Positions 53,666-62,724 of a stretch of 64,000 nt of DNA are shown here, piece by piece. The DNA comes from Cryobacterium arcticum. GTDB taxonomy: Bacteria; Actinomycetota; Actinomycetes; Actinomycetales; Microbacteriaceae. The DNA is taken from positions 310,001 to 374,000 of the forward strand of contig NZ_QHLY01000012.1 in assembly GCF_003185895.1 (NCBI RefSeq). Reading direction: 5' to 3'. The stretch's first letter is position 1. Each line of letters starts with the position of its first letter. The translations under genes were made by a program, and so were the position numbers. The notes below the pieces were generated by a model. It was not told where the DNA came from and did no database searches. It saw nothing but the letters and a program-made list of their open reading frames with translations.

Positions 53666-55777
53666 ATGACCATCACCGATCTCACCCTCACCGGCGCGGC
53701 TGCCCCGGCAACGCCGCATCCGCTCGGCAGCCTCAGCACCGCGGAGTTCACCGCCATCCGCGACATCATCGTGGCCGCACCCGACTTCACCGACACCACC
53801 CGGTTCGCCTACGTGGGCCTGTCCGAACCGCACAAACGCGACGTGCTCGCCTGGCAGGCCGGCACCGGGGCGCTGCCCGACCGGAAGGCACGGGTCATGC
53901 TGCTCGACATGGCCACCGGACGCTCCACCGACAACGTGGTGTCGCTGGGATGCGGTGTCATTGAGAGCACCCACGTGCTGGACGGCTCGGCTGGGCAGCT
54001 GCCGATTCTCGACACCGAGTTCGAGGCGATTGCCGGCATCGTCAACGCCGACCCGCGCTGGGTCGCCGCCCTCGCCGAGCGCGGCACCAGCATCGACGAG
54101 GTCGTGGTGGTGCCGCTGTCGGCGGGCTTCTACGACTACCCGGAGGAGATCGGCCGGCGCATCGTGCGGGTGCTCGCCTTCCGCCAGGACTACCCGACGG
54201 ACCACCCGTGGGCGCACCCCGTCGACGGCCTCTGCGCCTATGTGGACACCGCGGCCGGCACCATCACCCGGCTGATCGACGCGGCCACCCTGGCCATCCC
54301 CGCCGAGGGCGGCAACTTCGACGACCCGGCCGTGCAGGGCGAACCGCTCACCACCCTCAAGCCCATCGTGATCACCCAGCCGGAGGGGCCGAGCTTCACC
54401 GTCGACGGTGAATGGGTCACCTGGGCGAACTGGAAATTCCAGGTGGGCTTCGACACCCGCGAGGGCCTGGTGTTGCGCCAACTCTCGTTCACGGATGCCG
54501 GCGAGGAACGTCCGATCGTCTACCGGGCGTCGATCAACGAGATGCTGGTGCCCTACGGCGACCCGTCGCCGGTGCGGTTCTGGCAGAACTACTTCGACAC
54601 CGGCGAGTACCTCTTCGGCCGGTACACCAACTCGCTCGCCCTGGGCTGCGACTGCGTGGGCGAGATCAAGTACTTCGATGCGGTGCTGGCCGATGAGCTC
54701 GGCAACCCGTTCACCATCCCGAACGGCATCTGCATGCACGAGGAAGACGTGGGAACGCTGTGGAAGCATGGCGACCTGTTCACCGGCGCGAACGAGGTGC
54801 GCCGCCAGCGCCGCCTGGTGATCAGCTTCTTCACCACCGTGGGCAACTACGACTACGGCTTCTACTGGTACCTGTCGCTGGACGGCACCATCGAATGCGA
54901 GGCCAAGCTCACCGGGGTGCTGTTCACCAGCGCCTACCCGGGTGTGGCCGCCCCTGGTGCCACAGTCGAGGCGGGAGCAGACTACCCGTATGCCAGCGAG
55001 GTCGCTCCGGGGCTCGGTGCCCCGTACCACCAGCACCTGTTCAGTGCCCGGCTCGACATGACCGTCGACGGACTGGCCAACGCCGTCGATGAGATCGAAG
55101 CGGTGCGCCTGCCGATGGGCCCCGGCAACGAACACGGCAACGCCTTCACCATGAAGAGCACCCGGCTCACCGGTGAGGCCGGCTCCGGCCGCGTCGCCGA
55201 CGCATCCGTGGCCCGCTCCTGGCACATCGTGAACACCGAGAAGACCAACCGGATGGGCCGGCCCACCGGCTACGCCCTGCTGCCCGAGGCCAACCCGACC
55301 CTGATGGCCGACCCGCAGTCGTCGATCGCCAAGCGGGCGGAGTTCTCCACCAAACACCTCTTCGTGACCCGCTACGACCCGGCGGAGCAGTACGCCGCCG
55401 GCGACTTCGTGCACCAGAACCCGGGCGGCGACGGCATCACGAAGTACATCGCTGACGACGCTCCGATCGACGGTGAGGACATCGTGCTCTGGCACACCTT
55501 CGGACCGACCCACTTTCCGCGGGTGGAGGACTGGCCGGTGATGCCGGTGGACTATGCCAAATTCACCCTCAAGCCCTATGGCTTCTTCGGCAAGAACCCG
55601 ACCCTGAACGTGCCGGCCAACGAACCGGTGGCGCACTGCTCGCACGGCGGCGACCCAGAGGTGCACGCGGCGCATGGTGCCGCTGCCGGTGTTCCGGCCG
55701 ATTCGGCTGCGGCTGCTTCGGCGGCTCCGGCAGCGGGCGGCTGCGCCTGCGCCGGCCACGCGGCCCACGACGAGTAA
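53666..55777 (+). CDS. Copper-containing primary amine oxidase
   Basis: 703 residues from the ATG at 53666, eight bases after AGGAG. The topaquinone tyrosine is Tyr395 in TVGNYDYGFYW, and the copper histidines are His455 and His457 in HQHLFSARLD and His616 in GPTHFPRVED. It oxidises a primary amine to aldehyde, with hydrogen peroxide and ammonia. There is no signal peptide, so it is cytoplasmic. The last 40 residues are Ala-rich and end CACAGHAAHDE, an odd Cys/His tail not needed for the fold and perhaps copper-binding. The membrane-protein gene follows after 23 bases. Confidence 0.94.
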   Translation: MTITDLTLTGAAAPATPHPLGSLSTAEFTAIRDIIVAAPDFTDTTRFAYVGLSEPHKRDVLAWQAGTGALPDRKARVMLLDMATGRSTDNVVSLGCGVIESTHVLDGSAGQLPILDTEFEAIAGIVNADPRWVAALAERGTSIDEVVVVPLSAGFYDYPEEIGRRIVRVLAFRQDYPTDHPWAHPVDGLCAYVDTAAGTITRLIDAATLAIPAEGGNFDDPAVQGEPLTTLKPIVITQPEGPSFTVDGEWVTWANWKFQVGFDTREGLVLRQLSFTDAGEERPIVYRASINEMLVPYGDPSPVRFWQNYFDTGEYLFGRYTNSLALGCDCVGEIKYFDAVLADELGNPFTIPNGICMHEEDVGTLWKHGDLFTGANEVRRQRRLVISFFTTVGNYDYGFYWYLSLDGTIECEAKLTGVLFTSAYPGVAAPGATVEAGADYPYASEVAPGLGAPYHQHLFSARLDMTVDGLANAVDEIEAVRLPMGPGNEHGNAFTMKSTRLTGEAGSGRVADASVARSWHIVNTEKTNRMGRPTGYALLPEANPTLMADPQSSIAKRAEFSTKHLFVTRYDPAEQYAAGDFVHQNPGGDGITKYIADDAPIDGEDIVLWHTFGPTHFPRVEDWPVMPVDYAKFTLKPYGFFGKNPTLNVPANEPVAHCSHGGDPEVHAAHGAAAGVPADSAAAASAAPAAGGCACAGHAAHDE

Positions 55778-55800
55778 CCGAGCGGCCGGAGGAGCACACC

Positions 55801-56418
55801 GTGATCTCAGCGCTGCACCTGATCATGATCGTGGCGGCGGCGACGAGCCTCTGCTGCGTGCTCGGCAGCCGGCGCACCCGGTCGGTCACGGCCGTGGGCG
55901 GCACCGTGCTGATGGTCGCGGCCATGGCCGACCTGGCCTTCGGGCTGGTCGGCCTGCCGCCACTCGGGTGGACCGGCATCCTGCTCGGCTGGGCGATGGT
56001 GGCCGCCGGTGCCGCCCGGTGGCGGGAGCGCCGGACGGAGGCGCATGTGGTCTCATCGGCCAGTGCCAGCCCGGGAGGTATTCCCGCGGACGCCGCCGCG
56101 GTCGCGGACCGTCGGCACCTGCACCTGCTGCACCAACTCGGGCTGGTGGTGGTGGCCGGGCAGATCGCGCTCTGCTCGGCCATGACCGGCGGGTCGGCAA
56201 CCGGTGGCCAGGGAGCGGGCGGGTCGGGTGCGATGGCCGGCCTGACGCATCCGCACTCGGTATCGATCTTCGTGGCCGTGGTGTGCGTGGCCGGGGCGCT
56301 GTTCGTGCTCGCCGCCGCCGCCATGGTGTTGGTCGGCCGGCGCAGCCGGTCGGAGCGCGGCAACCTGCTGAGCATGTCGGTCATGACGGCCGCAATGGCC
56401 GTGATGCCGTTCGGCTGA
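55801..56418 (+). CDS. His/Met-containing membrane protein (DUF5134-like)
   Basis: 205 residues from GTG at 55801 after GGAGGAG. About five hydrophobic helices; two cysteines in helix 1 (ATSLCCVLG), a cluster RRHLHLLHQLG (about 101-111), THPHS, and a Met-rich end (LLSMSVMTAAMAVMPFG). It resembles DUF5134 membrane proteins, some of which seem linked to metal handling. Behind a copper amine oxidase it may supply or store copper; that is a guess from composition and position. Confidence 0.68.
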   Translation: MISALHLIMIVAAATSLCCVLGSRRTRSVTAVGGTVLMVAAMADLAFGLVGLPPLGWTGILLGWAMVAAGAARWRERRTEAHVVSSASASPGGIPADAAAVADRRHLHLLHQLGLVVVAGQIALCSAMTGGSATGGQGAGGSGAMAGLTHPHSVSIFVAVVCVAGALFVLAAAAMVLVGRRSRSERGNLLSMSVMTAAMAVMPFG

Positions 56419-56437
56419 GCGCTACCCCGTTGGCCGG

Positions 56438-56519
56438 TGCACAACTCCTGCAATTCTCCGCCGAACGGCCCCCAGCGGCCGGTTTGAGACCGATCGGGGA
56501 ATCCAGCAGGAGTTATGCA
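56438..56519. repeat. Inverted repeat between convergent genes
   Basis: TGCACAACTCCTGC (56438-56451) and GCAGGAGTTATGCA (56506-56519) pair at 13 of 14 positions, with the inner GAACGGCC...GGCCGGTTT also able to pair. The right arm overlaps the end of the DUF1275 gene. It can form a long hairpin that terminates both genes, or is a mobile palindromic element. Confidence 0.6.
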
Positions 56520-57229
56520 ACCGGGGCCGGGGCGTGGTGCGGGCGGCCGGCGACGTGGCCGATGGCGGTGACGACCAGGGTGATCAGCGCGGTGAGGGCG
56601 ATGCCCCAGCCGATGTGCACCATCAGCAGCAGGGCGCCCACACCGGCGCCGGCCAGGATCAGCACGATCGCGGCCAGTCGGCGGAACCAGGGCTGGTTTT
56701 TGGCGCCGCCGAAACGGGAGTCCGCGGCGAAGCCGGTGATGGTGGAGGTGACGACCACGGTGGTGACGTCCTTCACCGCGATGTGCCGGGCCACGGCAGC
56801 CTGAAGGCCCATCACGGCGGCCAGGAAACCGGTCACGATCAGGTCGAACGGTGCCGGAGGGGTGCCGCCGACCACGAACAAGAACACCGCCAGAACGGCC
56901 ATGATCACGCCGACCGCGCCGAACAGCACCGTCGACTCCGTGGTCCAGCCGACCTTCACGTGCCGCAGCACCCGGCCGCCGACCGCGGCGCCGACCATGA
57001 AGGTGAACAGGGCGATGAGCGGGCCCACCACCGGCAGGTCGTCGGCGCCGGCGATGGCCATGCCTAGGATGACGACGTTGCCGGTCATGTTGCCGGTGAA
57101 CACCTTGTCGAGGCCGAGGTAACCCACCGCATCCGCCACACCGGTGGAGAAGGTGAGGGCCAGCATCAGGCCGAGGTGCAGGTGATCGGGCTTGCTGCGC
57201 AGACGGTGGATGACGGGAGTGGAGGGCAC
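56513..57229 (-). CDS. DUF1275 (YoaK-like) membrane protein
   Basis: 238 residues from GTG at 57229 with about six helices. The motif ALTFSTGVADAVGYLGLDKVFTGNMTGNVVILG is the family signature of YoaK/DUF1275. Possible roles (anion or small solute permease) are unknown. It lies between the oxidase operon and the amidase operon, in opposite direction to both; the 146-base gap to the acetamidase gene is shared promoter space. Confidence 0.87.
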   Translation of the reverse strand: MPSTPVIHRLRSKPDHLHLGLMLALTFSTGVADAVGYLGLDKVFTGNMTGNVVILGMAIAGADDLPVVGPLIALFTFMVGAAVGGRVLRHVKVGWTTESTVLFGAVGVIMAVLAVFLFVVGGTPPAPFDLIVTGFLAAVMGLQAAVARHIAVKDVTTVVVTSTITGFAADSRFGGAKNQPWFRRLAAIVLILAGAGVGALLLMVHIGWGIALTALITLVVTAIGHVAGRPHHAPAPVA

Positions 57230-57375
57230 GGCGGTCCTATCGGCTCGGGAATTGTCACGGTAGCGGCTGTCGGGCTGGGCGCAAAACTGGCGCTACTCTC
57301 GACCAACGGAAGATGTGCCGACCACGTGGCCATCACCGAGCCGGTTGCTCATCCACGATCCGAGAAGGCGCATTC

Positions 57376-58470
57376 ATGCCAGTCGACGTCCAGCCATTCG
57401 ACATCCTGCAGCCCGGCACCGGGCCCATCCGTGCCGCGCAGTACCTGCCCGCCACGCCGGACACCGTGCTCTGGGGCCGGCTGCCCTGCGCAACGGATGC
57501 GGCCGTGCTCACGATCGACGCCGGCACCGAGGTCACCATCGACACCATCAGCCACGAGGGCGTGCTCGAAGACCAGGGCAGCGACCCGGTGGCCTTCTTC
57601 GCCGGCCACGGCGTCGAGCGCACGGCTGTGCTCGACGACGCCGTGCTGCTGGCCTCCGTCAGCGCCCGTGAGGCCGCCGTGGACGGGCCGCACCTGGTCA
57701 CCGGGCCGATCCACGTGCGGGGCGCCCGGCCGGGCGACCTGCTCAAGATCACGGTGCTCGAGGCCACACCACGGGTGCCGTACGGAGTGATCTCCAACCG
57801 GCACGGCCGCGGCGCGCTGCCGGGGGAGTACCCGCTCGGCGCGGCCAACGTGAGCGTCTTCGCCGCCCTCGACGACACCGGGGCCGGCCAGGTCGGCACT
57901 CTCCCGCTGGTGCCGGGCGGGCCGCGGAGCGTGCACTTCCCGCTCCGGCCGTTCCTGGGCATCATGGGTGTCGCCGTCGCCGGCGACGTGCGCCCGCATT
58001 CGGTGCCGCCCGGCGCGCACGGCGGCAACATCGACATTAACCTGCTCACGGTGGGCAGCGCGCTGTACCTGCCGGTGCAGGTGCCGGGCGCGCTGGCCTA
58101 CGTGGGCGACCCGCACTTCGCCCAGGGCGACGGCGAGGTGGCGCTCACGGCCATGGAAGCGTCGCTGCGGGTGACGCTCCGCTTCGACGTGGTGACCCAG
58201 GCCGACGCGATCGCCGCGTTCGGCGAACTGGCCGGGCCGCTCGCCGAGACGACCGAGTTCCTGGTGCCGACCGGCATGGACGCCGACCTCGACGAGGCCG
58301 TGCGCAAATGCGTGCGCGCGGCGATCGACCTGCTCGCCGCGCGGTACGGCATGGACCGCACCCTGGCCTACGCCTACCTCAGCGCCGCCACAGACTTCAA
58401 CATCTCGCAGGTGGTCGACCTGGTCACCGGCGTGCACGCTCGCATCCGAGTGGCGGACTTCGATGTCTGA
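57376..58470 (+). CDS. Acetamidase/formamidase family protein
   Basis: 364 residues from the ATG at 57376 after GAGAAGG. The order VTIDTISHEGVLEDQG, HLVTGPIHVRGARPGDLLKITVLEA, FLGIMGVAV, PPGAHGGNIDINLLTVGSALYLPVQVPGALAYVGDPHFAQGDGEVALTAMEAS is that of acetamidase/formamidase proteins, with the metal-site HGGN-D and GD-H. It hydrolyses a short-chain amide to ammonia and acid. The next gene (amidase fusion) overlaps by eight bases, so the pair is co-translated. Confidence 0.9.
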   Translation: MPVDVQPFDILQPGTGPIRAAQYLPATPDTVLWGRLPCATDAAVLTIDAGTEVTIDTISHEGVLEDQGSDPVAFFAGHGVERTAVLDDAVLLASVSAREAAVDGPHLVTGPIHVRGARPGDLLKITVLEATPRVPYGVISNRHGRGALPGEYPLGAANVSVFAALDDTGAGQVGTLPLVPGGPRSVHFPLRPFLGIMGVAVAGDVRPHSVPPGAHGGNIDINLLTVGSALYLPVQVPGALAYVGDPHFAQGDGEVALTAMEASLRVTLRFDVVTQADAIAAFGELAGPLAETTEFLVPTGMDADLDEAVRKCVRAAIDLLAARYGMDRTLAYAYLSAATDFNISQVVDLVTGVHARIRVADFDV

Positions 58471-60079
58471 GCCGCTGCTGCCTGAGCCGGCACTGCCTGA
58501 GCCGGCCGCACCGGCGTTGCCGACTCCGACCAGCGTGACCGGCGAGTTGCCCGACGGCCTCCTGGCCGCCTTCGCGGGCTACGAAAACGCCCTGGCCGCG
58601 AACGACCTCGCCGCGCTCGACGCCTACTTCGCGCCGGGCGAGCATACCCTGCGCGGCGATGCGAGCGGCCTGCTGGTGGGCCACGACGCGATCAGCGGTT
58701 TTCGTGGGGCCCGCAGCGGAACCGTGGCCCGGAGCATCCGGAGCCTGCACGTGCGCGTGATCGACGCCGGGCATGCCCTGATCGTTTCGGTGAACGCCCC
58801 GGATGCCGGCGGCGCCGGCCTGGTGACCCAGCTCTGGACCGTGAGTGACACGGGCGCCTGGCAGGTGGAGGCCGCTCAGGTGGCCGCCCCGCCGGCCGCG
58901 ATCAACCCCACCGTGTGGCGCCTGGTGGGCAACCCGCTCGTGGCCGCCGACGCCCCGGCCGACGGCGCCACACCGGGTGCCCTGGCCGGCGAGACCATCG
59001 CCGTGAAGGACCTCTACGACATCGTCGGTTTCACCGTGGGCGCCGGCAACCCGGCCTACCTGCGCGAAGCCCGGCCGGCCACCGAAACCGCCCCGGCGGT
59101 CGCGGTCCTGCTCGGTGCCGGCGCGAGCGTGCGCGGCATCGCCCAGACCGACGAGTTCGCGTACAGCATCGCCGGTGACAACGAGCACTACGGCACCCCG
59201 CCGAACGTGCGGGTGCCCGGCGGCCTGCCCGGCGGGTCGTCGAGCGGACCGGCCGCCGCAGTGGCCCTCGGCCAGGCGAGCATCGGGCTGGCCACCGACA
59301 CCGCCGGCTCGATCCGGGTGCCCGCGTCGTACCAGGGACTCTGGGGGCTGCGCAGCACCCACGGCGCCGTCGACCGGGCCGGGCTGCTGCCGCTTGCGCC
59401 CTCGTTCGACACCGTGGGCTGGCTCACCCGCCGCCCCGGCGTCTTGCGTGCGGCAGCGGCCGCCTCACTCGACGCGTCGCTCCAGGTGCCGGTGCCCCCC
59501 CGGTTCGCTGTTTCGGCCGCGCTGGTCTTCGCCGCTGACGAGAGCGTTCAGGCCGCATTCGTCGACGGCCTCGACCGGCTCACCCGCGCGGGGCGGATCG
59601 ACGCACCGGATCTCGTCGACGTCGGCGACCTCGCCGAGGCGCTGGGCATCTTCCGGGCCGTGCAGGCCGCCGAAGCCTGGCTAGCCAACGGCGATTGGGT
59701 CACCGCGCACCCGGGAGCGCTGGGCGCGGCGATTGCCGGCCGGTTCGCCGCTGCGGCCCGAGTGGGTGCCACCGCGGAGGCCGAGGCCCGCACCGAGCTG
59801 GCCGCGGCCAGGGCACGGCTGGACGCGGTGCTCGACGGGCGCATCCTGTTGCTGCCGTCGGCGTCGTCGACCGCGCCGGCACGAAACGCCGGCCCGGCCG
59901 AGATCGAAGCCACCCGCACCGCGACCCTCTCGATGACCAGCCTGGCCGGCATCGGCGGGTACCCCGCGTTGTCGGTACCGCTGTTCGAGATCGACGGCGC
60001 ACCGTTCGGGCTCTGCCTGGTGGGTCCGCGATACAGCGACCTGGCGCTGATCGACATCGGGGCCGCCCTGGCCGGCTGA
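58463..60079 (+). CDS. AtzH-like domain fused to amidase
   Basis: 538 residues. Residues about 30-145 (ALAANDLAALDAYFAPGEHTLRGD, LLVGHDAISGFRGARSG) are an SnoaL-like DUF3225/AtzH domain. The rest is an amidase-signature enzyme with Lys182 (IAVKDLYD), Ser259 in GGSSSGPAAAVALGQ and the nucleophile Ser283 in TDTAGSIRVPASYQGLWG, the Ser24-apart pattern of the family. AtzH with AtzE deaminates or hydrolyses biuret-type compounds in s-triazine use; here both are in one chain. It likely attacks a urea- or amide-type nitrogen compound. Confidence 0.9.
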   Translation: MSEPLLPEPALPEPAAPALPTPTSVTGELPDGLLAAFAGYENALAANDLAALDAYFAPGEHTLRGDASGLLVGHDAISGFRGARSGTVARSIRSLHVRVIDAGHALIVSVNAPDAGGAGLVTQLWTVSDTGAWQVEAAQVAAPPAAINPTVWRLVGNPLVAADAPADGATPGALAGETIAVKDLYDIVGFTVGAGNPAYLREARPATETAPAVAVLLGAGASVRGIAQTDEFAYSIAGDNEHYGTPPNVRVPGGLPGGSSSGPAAAVALGQASIGLATDTAGSIRVPASYQGLWGLRSTHGAVDRAGLLPLAPSFDTVGWLTRRPGVLRAAAAASLDASLQVPVPPRFAVSAALVFAADESVQAAFVDGLDRLTRAGRIDAPDLVDVGDLAEALGIFRAVQAAEAWLANGDWVTAHPGALGAAIAGRFAAAARVGATAEAEARTELAAARARLDAVLDGRILLLPSASSTAPARNAGPAEIEATRTATLSMTSLAGIGGYPALSVPLFEIDGAPFGLCLVGPRYSDLALIDIGAALAG

Positions 60080-60150
60080 GCGGGCCAGCTGAGCCGGCCG
60101 GCCGGGGGACTCGGTCGACGGATCGGGGACGAGAACCACTGGAAACATGG

Positions 60151-60197
60151 CTGAAACACCTGTTGCGTAAACTGAGCACCTGAAACACATGATTCAG
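60151..60197. promoter_or_regulatory. Candidate RpiR operator with two TGAAAC repeats
   Basis: CTGAAACACATGATTCAG (60180-60197) is an imperfect palindrome: CTGAA.CA..TG.TTCAG reads the same on both strands. A related half, CTGAAACACCTGTTGC (60151-60166), lies 29 bases upstream, and TGGAAACATGGC precedes it. They sit just before the aminotransferase start. The last gene of the operon encodes an RpiR regulator, the natural candidate to bind them. Confidence 0.55.
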
Positions 60198-60199
60198 AA

Positions 60200-61450
60200 T
60201 TGCCGAGGGGTGAAACAGCCATTTCCAGTCTTCCGATCAATCCGCCGCCCCGCCTCCTGATGGGCCCCGGCCCGGTCAACGCCGACCCGCGGATTCTGCG
60301 CGCCATGTCCGCCCAGCTCGTGGGCCAGTACGACCCGTCGATGACGGCGTACATGAACGAGACCATGGAGCTGTACCGCGGCGTCTTCAAGACCGAGAAC
60401 GAGCAGACCCTGCTCATCGACGGCACCTCCCGGGCCGGCATCGAGGCGGCACTCGTGTCACTGATCAGCCCCGGCGACCGGGTGCTGGTGCCCATCTTCG
60501 GCCGGTTCGGCCACCTGCTGCGCGAGATCGCCGAACGCGCCGGCGCCGAGGTGCACGTGCGGGAGATCGAGTGGGGCACGGTGTTCACGCCCGCCCAGAT
60601 CGAGCAGGCCATCCGCGAGACCAAGCCAGCTCTGCTCGCCATCGTGCACGGCGACACCTCCACCACCGTGGCCCAGCCGCTCGACGAACTCGGCGAGATC
60701 TGCGAGCGGTACGGCGTGCTCTTCTACACCGACGTCACCGCATCTCTGGCGGGCAACGCCTTCGAGGCGGATGCCTGGGGGCTGGATGCCGTCACGGCCG
60801 GCCTGCAGAAATGCCTGGGCGGCCCATCCGGTTCGGCACCGGCCACGTTCTCGCCCCGCGCGGTCGAGGCCATCAATGCCCGCAAGAGCATCGAAGCCGG
60901 CATCCGCGAGGCCGGGGACGCCGTGAGCGCCCACCCGATCCGCTCCAACTACTTCGACCTGTCGATGATCTTCGACTACTGGGGGCCCAAACGGCTCAAC
61001 CACCACACCGAGGCCACCACCATGCTCTACGGCGCCCGCGAATGCGCCCGGCTGCTGGTGGACGAGGGCATCGACGCAGCCGTCGAACGGCACCGGCTGC
61101 ACGGCGCCGCGATGCTCGCCGGGGTGCAGGGCCTGGGTCTGGGCGTCTTCGGCGACCTGGACCACCGGATGAACAACGTGGTGGCGGTGCACATCCCCGA
61201 GGGCGTGACCGGTGACGCCGTGCGCGGTGAGCTGCTGAACGACTTCGGCATCGAGATCGGCACCTCGTTCGGCCCGCTGCACGGCAAGGTGTGGCGGATC
61301 GGCACGATGGGGTACAACGCCCGCAAGGACTCCGTGCTCACCACCCTGGCCGCGCTCGAGCAGGTGCTGCGCCGGGCCGGCGTGGCCGTGACCGGTGGCG
61401 GCGGCGTCGGTGCCGCCTACGAGGTCTACCAGGATGCCGCGGGCTCATGA
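60200..61450 (+). CDS. Ureidoglycine-glyoxylate aminotransferase-like (PucG-type)
   Basis: Class V aminotransferase of about 416 residues. PLP is held by Lys204 in AGLQKCLGGPSGSAP; NPPPRLLMGPGPVNADPRILRAM, DGTSRAGIEAAL, VHGDTSTTVAQPLDEL and TDVTASLAGNAFEADAWGLDAVTAG are family motifs, with a closeness to PucG (S-ureidoglycine-glyoxylate aminotransferase) and alanine-glyoxylate aminotransferase. The following allantoate amidohydrolase gene supports a purine-degradation role. The start is unusual: TTG at 60200 is given; ATT at 60221 has a better ribosome site (GAGGGG at 60205-60210), and the next ATG (60260) would cut conserved sequence. Confidence 0.85.
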   Translation: MPRGETAISSLPINPPPRLLMGPGPVNADPRILRAMSAQLVGQYDPSMTAYMNETMELYRGVFKTENEQTLLIDGTSRAGIEAALVSLISPGDRVLVPIFGRFGHLLREIAERAGAEVHVREIEWGTVFTPAQIEQAIRETKPALLAIVHGDTSTTVAQPLDELGEICERYGVLFYTDVTASLAGNAFEADAWGLDAVTAGLQKCLGGPSGSAPATFSPRAVEAINARKSIEAGIREAGDAVSAHPIRSNYFDLSMIFDYWGPKRLNHHTEATTMLYGARECARLLVDEGIDAAVERHRLHGAAMLAGVQGLGLGVFGDLDHRMNNVVAVHIPEGVTGDAVRGELLNDFGIEIGTSFGPLHGKVWRIGTMGYNARKDSVLTTLAALEQVLRRAGVAVTGGGGVGAAYEVYQDAAGS

Positions 61451-62724
61451 CCCCCCGGGATGCGGCTCTGCGCACCAGTGCTGCCGCCGTGCTGGAACGC
61501 TGCGACGAACTCGCCACCCACTCCAGCCTGCCCGACGGCCTGATCGAACGGGTCTACCTCTCGCCGGAGCATGCCGCCGTGAACGCCCTCGCGGCGGGCT
61601 GGATGCGCGAGGCCGGGCTGACCACCTGGCAGGACGCCGCGGGCAACCAGTGCGGCCGCCTCGAGGGCGCAACGCCGGGGCTGCCCGCGCTGCTGCTCGG
61701 GTCGCACCTGGACACCGTGCCCTCGGCCGGCCGGTACGACGGAATCCTCGGTGTGCTCACCGCCATCGCCGTGGTGGATCGGATCCGCTCCAGCGGTCGC
61801 ACCTTGCCGTTCGCCCTGGAGGTCGTGGCCTTCGGCGACGAGGAGGGCACCCGCTTCGGCACGGCGTTGCTCGGCAGTCGGGCTCTGGCCGGCACCTGGC
61901 TGGATGCCTGGTGGGAGCTGACCGACGAAGCCGGCACCACCCTGCACGAAGCGTTCGTGGCCTTCGGCCTCGACCCGGCCGCCGTGGGCCGGGCCGCGCG
62001 CAGCTCCAATGACTTCGTCGGCTACCTCGAGACCCACATCGAGCAGGGCCCGGTACTCGAGGAGCAGGACCGGCCGTTGGGCATCGTGTCGTCGATCGCC
62101 GGTGCCCGCCGGTTCCAGATCACCATCACCGGCAAGGCCGGTCACTCCGGCACCCCGTGGGCGCACCGCCGGGATGCCCTCGCCGGAGCCAGCGAAGCCA
62201 TCGTCGCCATCGAACGGCTCGCCCGCGACGCCGACCTGATCGCCACGGTCGGGCACCTCGAGGTGTTCCCCGATGCCGTCAACGTGATCGCCGGCCGGGC
62301 GGAGTTCAGCCTCGACCTGCGCGGACGCTTCGACGCCGACCGTGACGCCGCCTGGCAACGGATCGAGGATCTGCTCGAGGAGATCTGCGCCGCGCGCGGC
62401 CTGCACGTGGCGGTCGAGCAGACCCACGCGGCGCCGGCCGCGCACTGCAGCGACCGGTTGCGTGCGGTGATCGGTGCGGGCATCCGTGCTGCAGGCGACG
62501 GCACCGCGGATGCGTCGCGTGCGCCGCTGGAACTGTTGTCGATGGCGGGCCACGACGCGATGGCCGTGGGCCATCTCACCGAGATCGGCATGCTCTTCGT
62601 GCGCTGCGCCGGCGGGGTGAGCCACCACCCCGACGAATCCGTCATAGAGGCCGACGTGGCCCGGGCGCTGGATGCATTCGAGGCGGCCGTTCTGACCCTG
62701 GCCGACCACGACGGTGCCGCATGA
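61447..62724 (+). CDS. Allantoate amidohydrolase-like M20 hydrolase
   Basis: 425 residues, starting at ATG that overlaps the previous stop (ATGA). Metal-site motifs of the M20 family are present: GSHLDTVPSAGRYDGILGVL (His, Asp), FGDEEGTRFG (Glu-Glu), YLETHIEQGPVLEE and the terminal SHHPDESV. Substrate residues of the AllC/ureidopropionase group such as GKAGHSGTPWAHRRDA are conserved. It should release ammonia and CO2 from allantoate or a related carbamoyl amide. Order and coupling with the PucG-like enzyme fit the ureide pathway (allantoate to ureidoglycine to glyoxylate derivatives). Confidence 0.87.
   Translation: MTPRDAALRTSAAAVLERCDELATHSSLPDGLIERVYLSPEHAAVNALAAGWMREAGLTTWQDAAGNQCGRLEGATPGLPALLLGSHLDTVPSAGRYDGILGVLTAIAVVDRIRSSGRTLPFALEVVAFGDEEGTRFGTALLGSRALAGTWLDAWWELTDEAGTTLHEAFVAFGLDPAAVGRAARSSNDFVGYLETHIEQGPVLEEQDRPLGIVSSIAGARRFQITITGKAGHSGTPWAHRRDALAGASEAIVAIERLARDADLIATVGHLEVFPDAVNVIAGRAEFSLDLRGRFDADRDAAWQRIEDLLEEICAARGLHVAVEQTHAAPAAHCSDRLRAVIGAGIRAAGDGTADASRAPLELLSMAGHDAMAVGHLTEIGMLFVRCAGGVSHHPDESVIEADVARALDAFEAAVLTLADHDGAA

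Noticed and set aside
57260-57296. GTAGCG/CGCTAC inverted repeat before the acetamidase
   Set aside because: Only six paired bases over a 25-base spacer, which is expected by chance in a region of this composition.
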